A program made the position numbers and the translations under genes. From JBQTKD01 sp963703165 (GTDB lineage Bacteria > Actinomycetota > Actinomycetes > Sporichthyales > Sporichthyaceae), in the NCBI GenBank assembly GCA_963703165.1, contig OY969798.1:1488001-1552000 (forward strand): a stretch of DNA of 64,000 bases, in the 5' to 3' direction. Of this stretch, positions 43,662-52,613 are shown piece after piece. Numbering within the stretch: position 1 is the stretch's first letter; the number at the start of each line of letters is the position of its first letter. The notes below the pieces were generated by a model. That model saw nothing but the letters and a program-made list of their open reading frames with translations, was not told the DNA's origin and made no database searches.

Positions 43662-43961
43662 CGGGCAGGAGCACTCCTTTCTTTTTGCGACCTGATGTCG
43701 CACAATAGGAGGACTCCCTGCCGGGTCGATCGCGCCCACCGCAAGGCATCGGGCGAGGACCGCATCACCCTGAAACTCCGGAAGCTTCCAAAAGTGGGTA
43801 ATTCGCCCGAATATGAGGTTCGGGTGCTGTAACCCTCCGAACAGGTACACCACGCGCCGTGGTCGAGATGACGAACGCTCAGGTCGGCTCCGAAGCCGGT
43901 CCGGAGGTGCGGTCGAACCGGTCGACGCGCCCGAAGTCAGCCGTAGCGTGAGGAGAGCTTG
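43662..43961. promoter_or_regulatory. 300-bp control region of the secreted-protein/Liv importer operon
   Basis: No gene is seen. The region contains the TGCGAC-type operator at 43686-43702 followed by a possible -10, and the rest shows only short imperfect repeats. It should carry the promoter for the following operon. Confidence 0.5.
43686..43702. promoter_or_regulatory. operator (TGCGAC family, site 2)
   Basis: TGCGAC-CTGAT-GTCGCA, followed by CAATAGG. Same core, spacer length and flank as the sites at 21092 and 50917. Confidence 0.7.
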
Positions 43962-45077
43962 ATGAGAGTTCGGACTGCCGGGTTGCGGTGGGCCGGTGCC
44001 GTGGGCGCACTCGGGTGCACGGCGGTGTTCGTGTGGTCACCGACCGCTGCCAAGGCGGACGTGACGACGTTCAACGCGAGCGCAGTGGCCTATCCGTTCC
44101 GCATGGCGACGACGAACCCGACGTTCCCTCTCGGGGTGCCCTATGAGGGCTACGGCCCGTTCGCGAGCACGACCCTCACCTCGATCGGCGCGGCCGATGC
44201 GGTAGCAGCGGGCCCGTACCCGGGGCCGGTGGCAGTGCAGGGTCCCGGCCTCGTCAACGCCACCACAGGGGTGCAGTTGCCCAACTATCCCTTCTACCTG
44301 CAGGCCGAGGCAGGCGAGGGCGCAAAGCACGTCGCCAACCCGTTCTCGTCGCTGAGCGCGTCCAGCAATCTCGCGGTGGTCACGGCCGATGCGGTCATGG
44401 GATCGGACTTCTCCGGGGCGACGTCCCGGGCTCGCTCCGAGGTCCTCGAGTTCGGGGCGATCCGCTCCTCGGCGGAGAGCACGTACGACGTGCTCGAATT
44501 GAGCAACAACATCGAGATCCGCGGCCTGCGCAGCGTTGCGAAAGCCGCGTCCGAGAACGGCAAACTGACCCGCACGTCGTCGTTCGAGTTCAACTCCATC
44601 TCCGCCCCCGGCCTGGTGTATCAGTCGCCCTGCACTCCGCCGCCGCAGTCCGGTATTCCGGGCAACCTTCCGTGCGGCAAGTCGGAGGGGCTGGTGATCT
44701 CCTTCCGGGACGGCAAGTTCCTGGTGTCGCCGCCGGACGGCGAGCAACGAGCAGTTCCTGCCGACGCGGGCGCCATCAAGAGTGCGTTCAAGGCGATCAG
44801 CGTGACGGTGAACTACCAGGAGCCGACGATGACTACGGACGGCATCGTCGGGGCGGGCCTGAGCATCGCCTACGACCTGCCGGAGGTCCCCGAGAACCCG
44901 ACCGGTGTCGCCGGAGTGTCCAACCAGCGCTTCGAGATCGGCTTCGCCTCGGCCGAGGCGAGATCGGCGACGGCGGCGGACGGCGTCGGATCGGACACCG
45001 GTCCCAAGAAGGCGATGAGCGCGTTCGGCCCACTGGCCGTCATCGCCCTCATGCGTACCCGCACCGGCGCTGAGTGA
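43962..45077 (+). CDS. secreted hypothetical protein in the importer operon
   Basis: 371 aa from ATG 43962 (AGGAG 6 nt upstream). A signal peptide covers about 1-32 (ends TAAKA|DV). The mature part is Ser/Ala/Gly-rich, beta-prone, with two cysteines in SPCTPPPQSGIPGNLPC and no transmembrane anchor other than a weak hydrophobic stretch near the end (AFGPLAVIALM). No known family recognised. It lies 27 nt before the Liv permease gene and should be cotranscribed, so it may be an exported accessory factor for uptake of the imported compound. Confidence 0.65.
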   Translation: MRVRTAGLRWAGAVGALGCTAVFVWSPTAAKADVTTFNASAVAYPFRMATTNPTFPLGVPYEGYGPFASTTLTSIGAADAVAAGPYPGPVAVQGPGLVNATTGVQLPNYPFYLQAEAGEGAKHVANPFSSLSASSNLAVVTADAVMGSDFSGATSRARSEVLEFGAIRSSAESTYDVLELSNNIEIRGLRSVAKAASENGKLTRTSSFEFNSISAPGLVYQSPCTPPPQSGIPGNLPCGKSEGLVISFRDGKFLVSPPDGEQRAVPADAGAIKSAFKAISVTVNYQEPTMTTDGIVGAGLSIAYDLPEVPENPTGVAGVSNQRFEIGFASAEARSATAADGVGSDTGPKKAMSAFGPLAVIALMRTRTGAE

Positions 45078-45104
45078 TCTTCAGGCGCGGGTGGAGGTTC
45101 GTCG

Positions 45105-47069
45105 ATGACTGACTACGTACCGTTCCTGATCTTCGGGATCGCCCTGGGATCGATTTACGGGCTGTCCGCGATGGGGCTGGTCCTGACCTACAAGACCTCC
45201 GGCCTTTTCAACATCGCCCAGGGCGCCATCTCGGCCGCCGGCGCCTACACCTTCTACGAACTGCGCAACGACGGCGGACTGCCGTGGCCGGTAGCGGCGT
45301 TGATCGTCCTGCTGGCGTTCGGCGTCGTGGTGGGTCTGGCTCTGGAGCGGATGTCCGCGGCACTTCGCGATGTACCGACCGCACAGAAGGTCGTGGCGAC
45401 CATCGGGCTGTTGGTGGCGGTCCAGTCGCTGCTGATCCTGCGCTACGGATACACGGGCTTGTCGGTGGAGTCGTTCCTGCCTCAGGACGAGGCGTTCACC
45501 CTCACCGGCGTCCCGGTGAACTACGACATTCTGATCGTCCTCGGCCTGGGCATGGCATCTGCGGCCTCGCTGTACGTCTTCTTCAAGCGCACCCGCCTCG
45601 GGGCGGCGATGCGCGCGGTGGTGGACGACCACGAGCTTCTGGACCAGACCGGCCTCGACCCGTTCCGGATCCGGCTCAGTGCGTGGGTGATCGGGTCGTG
45701 CTTCGCCGCGGCCTCGGGCGTGCTCCTGGCGTCCATCCAACTTCAGTTGGACGTCTTCATCCTGTCGGTCATCGTCATCCAGGCCTTCGGTGCCGCAGCG
45801 ATCGGCCGGTTCACCAGCCTGCCGTGGAGCTTCGTCGGCGGGCTTGTGGTCGGGATCCTGCAGGGCGTGGCGTCGAAGGCCTTCGCTGCACATCCGAGCC
45901 TGTCCGGCATCGACTTCAACATGCCGTTCATCGTGCTCTTCGGCATCCTGGTCTTCGCCCGCCGCGGCTGGTTGGTCCAGGTCGGCCGCGACATCAAGAC
46001 CCGTGCGGTACCGCCGAGCCGGTTGCCGATGTCGGCCCGCGCAGGCGGCTACGCGGCGGTGTTGGTCGTCGCCCTACTGGTGCCGACCTTTGCCGGCACC
46101 AAGATCAGCTTCTACAACGCGGCCGTCTCCTCCGTGGTGCTGTTCCTCAGCCTGTCGTTACTGGTGCGGACGAGCGGTCAGATCTCCCTGTGTCACGTCG
46201 GCTTCGCCGCCGTCGGCGCGGCCGGGATGGCGCACATGCTGGAGAACGACGTTCCCTGGCTGGTCGCGATGCTCCTGGCCGGGTTGATCGCGGTGCCCAT
46301 CGGGGCGGTGATCGCCATCCCCGCGATCCGGGTCTCCGGTCTCTATCTCGCCCTGGCGACCCTCGGATTCGGGATCCTGCTGGCGCAGTACGCCTACAGC
46401 CGCGACTACATGTTCGGGTCCGGTGTGCCGACCCGGCGCCCGGAAGGTTTCACCGACGACAACAGCTACTACTACCTGATGCTGGTGATCGCGCTGATCG
46501 CGATCGCCATCGTGGTGACGATCGAGGCGACCCGGCTCGGGCGCCTCCTGCGCGGCATGGCGGACTCGCCGGTCGCCCTGACCACTCTCGGCGCGAACGT
46601 CAAGATCAGCCGGGTGATCGTCTTCTGTATCTCCGCGTTCCTGGCAGGGATCAGTGGTGCGACCACCGCCGGGTTGTTCTCGCGGGTCAGCCAGGACACG
46701 TTCTCGAGCCAGGACTCACTGGTGATCCTGGCCTTCCTGGCCATCAGCGGTCGCCGCACGGTGTTCTCGGCGATCGTGGCCGCGGTGTTGTTCAACGTGC
46801 TGCCGGCGTACGTGAGCGGCGAGAAGACGACGCTGTGGAGCTACGTCATCTTCGGTCTCGCCGCGATCCTGCTCGCGGCGAACTCTCAAGGCGGCCTTCA
46901 GTACCAACTGCGTGAAGCCAGGGCCCGGCGCCGGCCGGAGGCCGCGTCGGTCCCGCAGCACCGCCGTGCCCAGCGCGCGTCGGAATCCGAGGCCGGGGAC
47001 ACCCCGGCATCTGCCAATCCAGTTATCGAGTACACCCCGTCCCGGCACGAAAAAGACGAAGGAGACTGA
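45105..47069 (+). CDS. branched-chain-type ABC transporter permease, fused LivH-LivM
   Basis: 654 aa, ATG with GGAGG 7 nt upstream. The first about 290 residues are a LivH-type permease (YGLSAMGLVLTYKTSGLFNIAQG, RAVVDDHELLDQTG) and the next about 320 a LivM-type permease (GQISLCHVGFAAVGA, IPAIRVSGLYLALATLGFG, ISGATTAGLF). The two are separate genes in most bacteria. A hydrophilic Arg/Glu/Pro tail of about 50 residues follows. With the two ATPases and the lipoprotein downstream it makes a complete importer; the family also carries non-amino-acid ligands such as aromatic and steroid acids in catabolic clusters. Confidence 0.9.
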   Translation: MTDYVPFLIFGIALGSIYGLSAMGLVLTYKTSGLFNIAQGAISAAGAYTFYELRNDGGLPWPVAALIVLLAFGVVVGLALERMSAALRDVPTAQKVVATIGLLVAVQSLLILRYGYTGLSVESFLPQDEAFTLTGVPVNYDILIVLGLGMASAASLYVFFKRTRLGAAMRAVVDDHELLDQTGLDPFRIRLSAWVIGSCFAAASGVLLASIQLQLDVFILSVIVIQAFGAAAIGRFTSLPWSFVGGLVVGILQGVASKAFAAHPSLSGIDFNMPFIVLFGILVFARRGWLVQVGRDIKTRAVPPSRLPMSARAGGYAAVLVVALLVPTFAGTKISFYNAAVSSVVLFLSLSLLVRTSGQISLCHVGFAAVGAAGMAHMLENDVPWLVAMLLAGLIAVPIGAVIAIPAIRVSGLYLALATLGFGILLAQYAYSRDYMFGSGVPTRRPEGFTDDNSYYYLMLVIALIAIAIVVTIEATRLGRLLRGMADSPVALTTLGANVKISRVIVFCISAFLAGISGATTAGLFSRVSQDTFSSQDSLVILAFLAISGRRTVFSAIVAAVLFNVLPAYVSGEKTTLWSYVIFGLAAILLAANSQGGLQYQLREARARRRPEAASVPQHRRAQRASESEAGDTPASANPVIEYTPSRHEKDEGD

Positions 47070-47071
47070 TC

Positions 47072-48634
47072 ATGTTCCACCATCGCGGGAGGACCCGCCG
47101 CTTGACAGCGGCGGTGAGCATCGGTCTCGTCGTCGGACTGCTCGTTTCAGGATGCGGCGGCGGCGGCGACGAAGCGACACAGGCGGCCACGGATGCCGGC
47201 ACCGCCGTGCAGGCTCCGAACGGCGACGCGGCGGAACCGGCTGCGGAGGCCGGCGACGGCGCCGCCGTCCCCGACGCCGCACCCGGAACGGAGAAGGCCG
47301 CAGCGAAGGACGCGACCAAGGGCGCGGCCAAGGACACCGCCAAGGTGCCGGCCGCCGGCGCGGCCAAGGGTGCGACGAAGGACGCGACCAAGGTCCCAAC
47401 CAAGGGCGCGGCCAAGGACACCACCAAGGGCGCGGGCAAGAGCGACAAGGGCACAGCGGCAGGCGCGAAGGCCCCGGTCAACGCTCCGTGCACGTCGAAG
47501 CTCGAGCCGGTGAAGATCGGTCAGGTCGGCACCTTCAGCGGTCTGGTCGGTCAGACGACGGGTCGTCACAAAGAGGGCCTCGCGTTGTGGGTGGCCGCGA
47601 TCAACGCCGCCGGCGGCCTGCAGTGCCACCCGGTCCAGGTGATCGCGGTCGATGATCAGAACGATCCGCAGCGCACGGCCTCGGTGACCGAGGACCTGAT
47701 CGTCAACAAGAAGGTGATCGCGATCGTCGGGTCGGCCATGCCGATCTCCTTCGCAGCCATGGTCCCGACCCTGGAGAAGCACAAGTTCCCGCAGATCGGT
47801 GGCGACCTCGTCGACCCGGCGTGGAATGCCAGCCAGTACGTCTTCCCGCAGGGCGGCGGCACGCTGTCCGCGTTCGCCGGTCCGATGGACGCGATCCGCC
47901 GTGCTGAGGGGCTGACCAAGACCTTCATCCTGTACTGCGTCGAGGCGACCATCTGCACCACCAGCGCCAAGTCGTCGCAGGCCAAGGGCGGCATGGCCGA
48001 CATGGCCAAGGTGGAGGTCCTGGGTACTCAGGGCGTCTCGCTGACCCAGCCCAACTTCACCGCGGGTTGCCAGCTGGCCAAGGAAAAGGGCGCGCAGTTC
48101 ATCACGGCCTTCGTCGACTCCGCGTCCGAGCTACGCCTGGCGCGTTCCTGCTCGAGCATCGGCTTCAAGGTCCCGATCGTGGGTGCGTCGTTCAGCTTCA
48201 CCGCAGCCAGCCTGAACGACCCGTTCATCTCAGCCATCAAGGTCTACTCCGGATCACCCAACGCTCCGCTGGCCGCGACCGGCGTTCCGGCGATCGACGC
48301 CTTCAAGGCGGCGTTGAAGACCTTCTCGCCGAATTTCGTCGCCGACCAGTCCGCGCTCTCGGGCTGGGCCGCAGGCAAGCTGTTCGAGGCAGCGATCGAC
48401 GGAGTGGCCGCGAAGGCCCGGGCCGGCGCCATCACCACCGCGATGGTGTACGAGGGCCTCTACAGCCTGAAGAACGAGACGATGGGAGGCCTCGGCCCGG
48501 GGGTCACCTTCAAGGCGGGCGAGCTGCCGACCACGCAGCCCTGCTACTACGCGGTTGCCGTGATCGACAAGGCATATCGCGCTCCGTTGGGTCCGGACAA
48601 GCTCTGCTTCGAGCACGAGCCGTTCAAGGGATAA
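47072..48634 (+). CDS. ABC transporter solute-binding lipoprotein (type I, LivJ-like) with low-complexity spacer
   Basis: 520 aa. A lipobox VSGC places the lipidated cysteine at C28. Residues 30-138 are an Ala/Lys/Thr/Asp/Gly-rich spacer with near-repeats (AAKDATKG, AAKDTAKV, ATKDATKV, AAKDTTKG). The periplasmic-binding fold begins at KIGQVGTFSGLVGQ and contains GSAMPISFAAMVP and VEVLGTQGVSLTQPNFTAG. The spacer would lift the binding domain off the membrane through the thick cell wall. Between the fused permease and two ATPases, so it is this transporter's binding protein. Ligand unknown. Confidence 0.9.
   Translation: MFHHRGRTRRLTAAVSIGLVVGLLVSGCGGGGDEATQAATDAGTAVQAPNGDAAEPAAEAGDGAAVPDAAPGTEKAAAKDATKGAAKDTAKVPAAGAAKGATKDATKVPTKGAAKDTTKGAGKSDKGTAAGAKAPVNAPCTSKLEPVKIGQVGTFSGLVGQTTGRHKEGLALWVAAINAAGGLQCHPVQVIAVDDQNDPQRTASVTEDLIVNKKVIAIVGSAMPISFAAMVPTLEKHKFPQIGGDLVDPAWNASQYVFPQGGGTLSAFAGPMDAIRRAEGLTKTFILYCVEATICTTSAKSSQAKGGMADMAKVEVLGTQGVSLTQPNFTAGCQLAKEKGAQFITAFVDSASELRLARSCSSIGFKVPIVGASFSFTAASLNDPFISAIKVYSGSPNAPLAATGVPAIDAFKAALKTFSPNFVADQSALSGWAAGKLFEAAIDGVAAKARAGAITTAMVYEGLYSLKNETMGGLGPGVTFKAGELPTTQPCYYAVAVIDKAYRAPLGPDKLCFEHEPFKG
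47294..47470 (+). repeat. imperfect tandem repeats coding the Lys/Ala/Thr spacer
   Basis: Degenerate copies built from GCG-ACC-AAG and GCC-AAG-GAC type units encode the (A/T)AKD(A/T)(T/A)K spacer of the lipoprotein. The copies differ at many third positions, so this is an old expansion rather than a recent slippage. Confidence 0.6.
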
Positions 48635-48637
48635 CGA

Positions 48638-49465
48638 GTGCAGACGTCGGAGTCATCAGGGCTCGAGGTCGAAGGGGTCTCCGTCCGGTACGGGGGTCAC
48701 CTCGCCCTCGATTCCCTGTCCCTCACCGCCCCGTTGGGTCGGATCACCGGTTTGATCGGACCCAACGGGGCCGGCAAGACAACGACGTTCAACGCCTGCA
48801 CGGGCTTGGTGCGTCCGGCCTCCGGCGCGTTCCGCCTGTTCGGCTCCGACGTCACCCATCGGTCCCCGGAGGCACGGGCGCAGCAGGGGTTGGGACGGAC
48901 CTTCCAGCGGATGGAGCTGTTCGACAGCCTGACGGTGCGGGCGAACGTGGCGCTCGGACGGGAGGCCGCGATGGCCGGCTCCCGGCCGTGGCGGCACCTG
49001 CGTCCTGCTCGCGACGAGCGTAGGCAGGTGCGCGAGGAGACGGACCTCGCGCTGGAGTTGTGCGGCATCACGCGCCTGGCCGGCCAGTCGGCCGCAGCCC
49101 TGTCCACCGGTCAACGGCGCCTGGTGGAGCTGGCCCGAGTGATCGCCGGCGGGTTCAGGGTCCTGCTGCTCGACGAGCCGAGCAGCGGACTGGACCGGCT
49201 GGAGACCGTACGGTTCGGCGAGATCCTGGCGAGCCTCGTCGACGCCCGGGAGATCGGCATTCTGCTCGTTGAGCACGACATGTCGCTGGTGATGAGGATC
49301 TGCGGTTATATCCACGTCCTGGATTTCGGCAAGCCGATCTTCGAGGGCACCGCGGAGCAAGTCCGCACCAGCGAACTCGTGCGGGCCGCCTACCTGGGCG
49401 ACCACGTGGTCGAGACCGCGGCGAGAGCTACGCGGCACCCCACCGACTCGAGAGCGGCAGGCTGA
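48638..49465 (+). CDS. branched-chain-type ABC transporter ATPase (LivG-like)
   Basis: 275 aa from GTG 48638, 3 nt after the lipoprotein stop. Walker A GPNGAGKTTT, the Q-loop region GRTFQRMELFDSLTV, a signature segment ALSTGQRRLVELARVI (a variant of LSGGQ with T), Walker B LLLDEPSSGLD and the switch histidine in LVEHDM. The substitution LSTGQ is common in LivG proteins. Energises the fused permease together with LivF. Confidence 0.9.
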   Translation: MQTSESSGLEVEGVSVRYGGHLALDSLSLTAPLGRITGLIGPNGAGKTTTFNACTGLVRPASGAFRLFGSDVTHRSPEARAQQGLGRTFQRMELFDSLTVRANVALGREAAMAGSRPWRHLRPARDERRQVREETDLALELCGITRLAGQSAAALSTGQRRLVELARVIAGGFRVLLLDEPSSGLDRLETVRFGEILASLVDAREIGILLVEHDMSLVMRICGYIHVLDFGKPIFEGTAEQVRTSELVRAAYLGDHVVETAARATRHPTDSRAAG

Positions 49466-49468
49466 CCG

Positions 49469-50161
49469 ATGTTCAAGCTCACCGACATCACCGCCGGCTA
49501 CGGCGAGTCCACCGTGCTCCGCGGGGTTTCCCTCGAGGTCCCCGACGGGCAGGTGGCCGCCCTGCTCGGCCCCAACGGTGCCGGCAAGACCACGCTGATG
49601 CGGGTCGCCGCCGGCCTGATCCGGCCTCGCTCGGGCAGGATCGCCCTGGGCGATGACGAGATCACCCGCGCCTCGCCGCACGGCCGCGTCAAGCTGGGCC
49701 TGTGCCATATCCCCGAAGGCCGCGGGGTCTTTCCCTCACTGACGGTCCGGGAGAACCTCTCGCTGCAGTCCCCCGCCCGGGAGCAGGCCGAATCCATCGA
49801 GCGCGCCGTGACGGCCTTCCCCCGCCTCGGGGAGCGACTCTCACAGCTGGCCGGGACGATGAGCGGTGGCGAGCAACAGATGCTTGCCCTGGCCCGGGCC
49901 TACATCCAGTCGCCGCGGGTTGTCCTGCTCGACGAGGTCAGCCTGGGTCTGGCGCCGAAGATCGTCGACGAGATCTTCGAGTTCCTCGCCAAACTCCGCG
50001 ACGACGGCGCCGCTCTCGTCATCGTCGAGCAGTACGTCAATCGCGCGCTCGCTCTGGCCGATCGGGTGTACCTGCTCAACCGCGGCGAGATCGTCTTCTC
50101 CGGCACCCCCGACGAGGTCGACGAAGCGACCCTGTTCGAACAGTACGTCGGGGTGCACTGA
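49469..50161 (+). CDS. branched-chain-type ABC transporter ATPase (LivF-like)
   Basis: 230 aa. Walker A GPNGAGKTTLMR, Q-loop area CHIPEGRGVFPSLTVRENL, signature MSGGEQQMLALARAYI, Walker B VLLDEVSLGLAP and VIVEQYVNRAL. The pair LivG/LivF forms the heterodimeric nucleotide-binding unit. Last gene of the operon; its end faces the frameshifted membrane-protein gene 13 bp away. Confidence 0.92.
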   Translation: MFKLTDITAGYGESTVLRGVSLEVPDGQVAALLGPNGAGKTTLMRVAAGLIRPRSGRIALGDDEITRASPHGRVKLGLCHIPEGRGVFPSLTVRENLSLQSPAREQAESIERAVTAFPRLGERLSQLAGTMSGGEQQMLALARAYIQSPRVVLLDEVSLGLAPKIVDEIFEFLAKLRDDGAALVIVEQYVNRALALADRVYLLNRGEIVFSGTPDEVDEATLFEQYVGVH

Positions 50162-50174
50162 TCCCCGACGCGCC

Positions 50175-50883
50175 TCAGGCAGTCGCGAGGGCGCGAACCT
50201 CGGCCTCCTCCTGGCGGATGGCCTTGAAGAGCATCACCGAGTTCGTCGTCCAGAAGGCGAAGAACGTCAGGATGGTCAGCCACCACCCGAGCGCGCCGTT
50301 CCACGCGAAGATGCCGTCCTTGAAGTAGGTGCACAGCGCGCCCGGCACCAGCAGGACGGCGAACCAGAGGTTCGCGTAGCCGAGCCAGCGCGGGAAGATC
50401 TTCTCGTCCGGGGCGCCGAGGATGCAGAGGGCGATGGCGAGCATCTGCATCACCGGCAGCGACAGCGGCGAGGATGAAGAAGAACCAGCCGATGTCGGAC
50501 AGCAACCGGATCACCTCCGGGTCCCGGTCGGGCCGATAGGCCGCGACGGACCAGAGCATGCACGGGATGAGGATGAGGATGACGACCATCGCCCCGGCCA
50601 GCATCTGCGTTTGCGCCAGCACCGACGACTTGCCCTCGACGCGCTTCATCTGGTGGGCGAACACCGCGACCCACGGGACGAGCAGCGCGGCGCCGAGCAT
50701 CGTCAGGACCAGGCCCGTGCGGATGAGGTTCCGGTTGTCCGCATAGAACGCCGCGATCTCCTGCGCCGAGTCACTCGGCGGGTTCGGCGGGATGTACCCG
50801 CCGAGCCCACCGAAGCCGACCCCGAGCAGCACCATGAACAGCGGGACGCTCCAGGCACAGATCAACTGGTTGCGAGTATTCAC
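50175..50883 (-). pseudogene. four-helix membrane protein gene with apparent frameshift
   Basis: From GTG 50883 (GAGG 5 nt upstream) the frame encodes LICAWSVPLFMVLLGVGFGG... WFFFILAAVAAG, then near 50455-50465 the reading continues in another frame as MMQMLAIALCILGAPDEKIF... to the stop at 50175. Joined, it is about 236 aa with four to five membrane helices. One extra base explains the break; it could be a sequencing error. Function unknown. It is divergent from the swivel-domain operon with the operator at 50917 between them. Confidence 0.6.
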
Positions 50884-50916
50884 GGCTACCTCACGGTGGA
50901 GATGCTCTTGTATTAT

Positions 50917-50933
50917 TGCGACTACACGTCGCA
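50917..50933. promoter_or_regulatory. operator (TGCGAC family, site 3)
   Basis: TGCGAC-TACAC-GTCGCA followed by GAATATG, between the frameshifted membrane-protein gene and the swivel-domain operon. Matches sites 1 and 2 in core, spacer and flank. Confidence 0.7.
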
Positions 50934-50981
50934 GAATATGGGTCCATGACCACCGCCGTAAAGATCGGGTCAGGGAGCACG

Positions 50982-52613
50982 ATGACGACGGACGCACTGA
51001 GCCTGTACCACACCGAGTCCGCCAAGGGCTGTTTCTGGAGCACGGCCAACGTGGGCGAGGCCCTGCCCGGCGTGGTGACGCCGTTCGGCTGGTCGGTGTG
51101 GGGACCCGCTATCGACCTGGGCATGAAGGACGCGTTCCGGCAGACCGGTGCGCTGGAACCGGAACGCGTCGTCTTCAACCCCGAGGCGGACAAGCGCGCT
51201 GTCACCGTGTTCCACGGCCGCGGTGCACTGAGCGTCAATTTCCTTTGTGAGATGGGAAATCGGCTCCCCGGGACGAGCGCCGACGCGATCGCCAAGCAGC
51301 TGCTGGGTGAGATGCCGGTCGGGATTCAGATCCCCCAGACGGGCAAGCGCCACCGCGCGATCGCGTTGAACATGCCCAAGACGTTCGCGCGGATCCGCAA
51401 GGAGGCGCTGCGCGACACCGCGCACACGCAGGCCTGGTGGTCCGCGCACATCAAGGCGATGCCGACGCGCGACATGGCCGCGACCAAGGTCGCCCTCAAG
51501 GACGCGCGCAAGGAGATGAACGCGATGACCGCGCTGCAGGCGCGCGCGGTCTTCGTCGGCGTGCAGTCCATCTACGACCAGCTGCTCGCCCTCATCGCGA
51601 AGTCCGACCTCACGCCCGAACAGGCGAACGCGCTGATGGCGGGCCAGGGCTCGCACGCGGAGACCGAGATCATCGCCGACCTGTGGGCGCTGGGCCGCGA
51701 ACAGATGGCCCTGGACGCCTTCATGGACAAGCACGGGTACCACGGACTCGGCGAGGGTCAGCTCATCGCGAAGATGTGGCGCGAGGACCCCGAGCCGGTG
51801 CTGCGCCTCGCGAAGCAGTACGCCGCCCGCCCGGACAGCGAGCACCCGCACCTGATGTCGGACAAGCGGACCCAGGAGCGAGTGGCCGCGGAGAAGGCGT
51901 TGCTGGCCAAGACCTCGGTGCTCAAGCGCCCCATCGCCAAGCAGATCCTCAAGCTCGCCGTGGCACGCATCCCGCTGCGCGGTGTCGCGAAGGAAGCGTT
52001 GATCCGCTGCCTCGACGTCAGTCGCGCCGCTGCCCGCCGGATGGGCACCCTGCTCGTCGAGCAGGGGGTGCTGAACGAGGTCGACGACGTCTTCTACTTC
52101 ACCGCCGACGAACTCGATGCCGGGCTGCCCGCCAACGCGAAGGAACTCGCCGCGGAACGGAAGGCACTCCGCGAGGAACTGCTCAAGATCGACATCCCGC
52201 GTACGTGGGAGGGGACGCCCGCGAAGTTGCCGGTGACCGAGCAGGCCTTGGCGTCGGACGCTCGCGCGGAGGGCGACGACACCCTCGCGGTGACCGGGAT
52301 CGGCGCCAGCGGCGGCGTGGTGGAGGGCAACGCACGAGTGGTCTTCGACCCGACCGAGGTCGACGTCGAACCGGGCGACATCATCGTCGCCCCCACCACC
52401 GACCCCAGCTGGGCCGCGGTGCTGTTCCTCGCCGAGGCGCTGGTCGTCGACATCGGCGGTCCGCTCAGCCACGCGGCGGTGGTCGCGCGCGAGTGCGGCA
52501 TCCCGTGCGTCATCGGCACCGACAACGGCACCTCCGTCCTGCGCACCGGCGACGTCATCCGGGTGGACGGCAACAAAGGCACCGTCGAGATCCTGAAGAG
52601 AGCAGGCGCATGA
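50982..52613 (+). CDS. PEP-utilising-enzyme-like protein with C-terminal phosphohistidine swivel domain
   Basis: 543 aa from ATG 50982 (AGGGAG upstream); ATG 50946 is an alternative. The start ANVGEALPGVVTPFGWSVWG resembles the substrate-binding part of rifampin phosphotransferase and PEP synthase-like proteins. The C-terminal 90 residues are the swivel domain with IGGPLSHAAVVAREC (phosphorylatable H497). There is no ATP-grasp domain, so another protein must phosphorylate H497; the ATP-grasp dikinase at 54317-55738 is the obvious candidate. The division of labour recalls phenylphosphate synthase of anaerobic phenol degraders, where such a subunit phosphorylates an organic hydroxyl. Substrate unknown. 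Confidence 0.75.
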   Translation: MTTDALSLYHTESAKGCFWSTANVGEALPGVVTPFGWSVWGPAIDLGMKDAFRQTGALEPERVVFNPEADKRAVTVFHGRGALSVNFLCEMGNRLPGTSADAIAKQLLGEMPVGIQIPQTGKRHRAIALNMPKTFARIRKEALRDTAHTQAWWSAHIKAMPTRDMAATKVALKDARKEMNAMTALQARAVFVGVQSIYDQLLALIAKSDLTPEQANALMAGQGSHAETEIIADLWALGREQMALDAFMDKHGYHGLGEGQLIAKMWREDPEPVLRLAKQYAARPDSEHPHLMSDKRTQERVAAEKALLAKTSVLKRPIAKQILKLAVARIPLRGVAKEALIRCLDVSRAAARRMGTLLVEQGVLNEVDDVFYFTADELDAGLPANAKELAAERKALREELLKIDIPRTWEGTPAKLPVTEQALASDARAEGDDTLAVTGIGASGGVVEGNARVVFDPTEVDVEPGDIIVAPTTDPSWAAVLFLAEALVVDIGGPLSHAAVVARECGIPCVIGTDNGTSVLRTGDVIRVDGNKGTVEILKRAGA

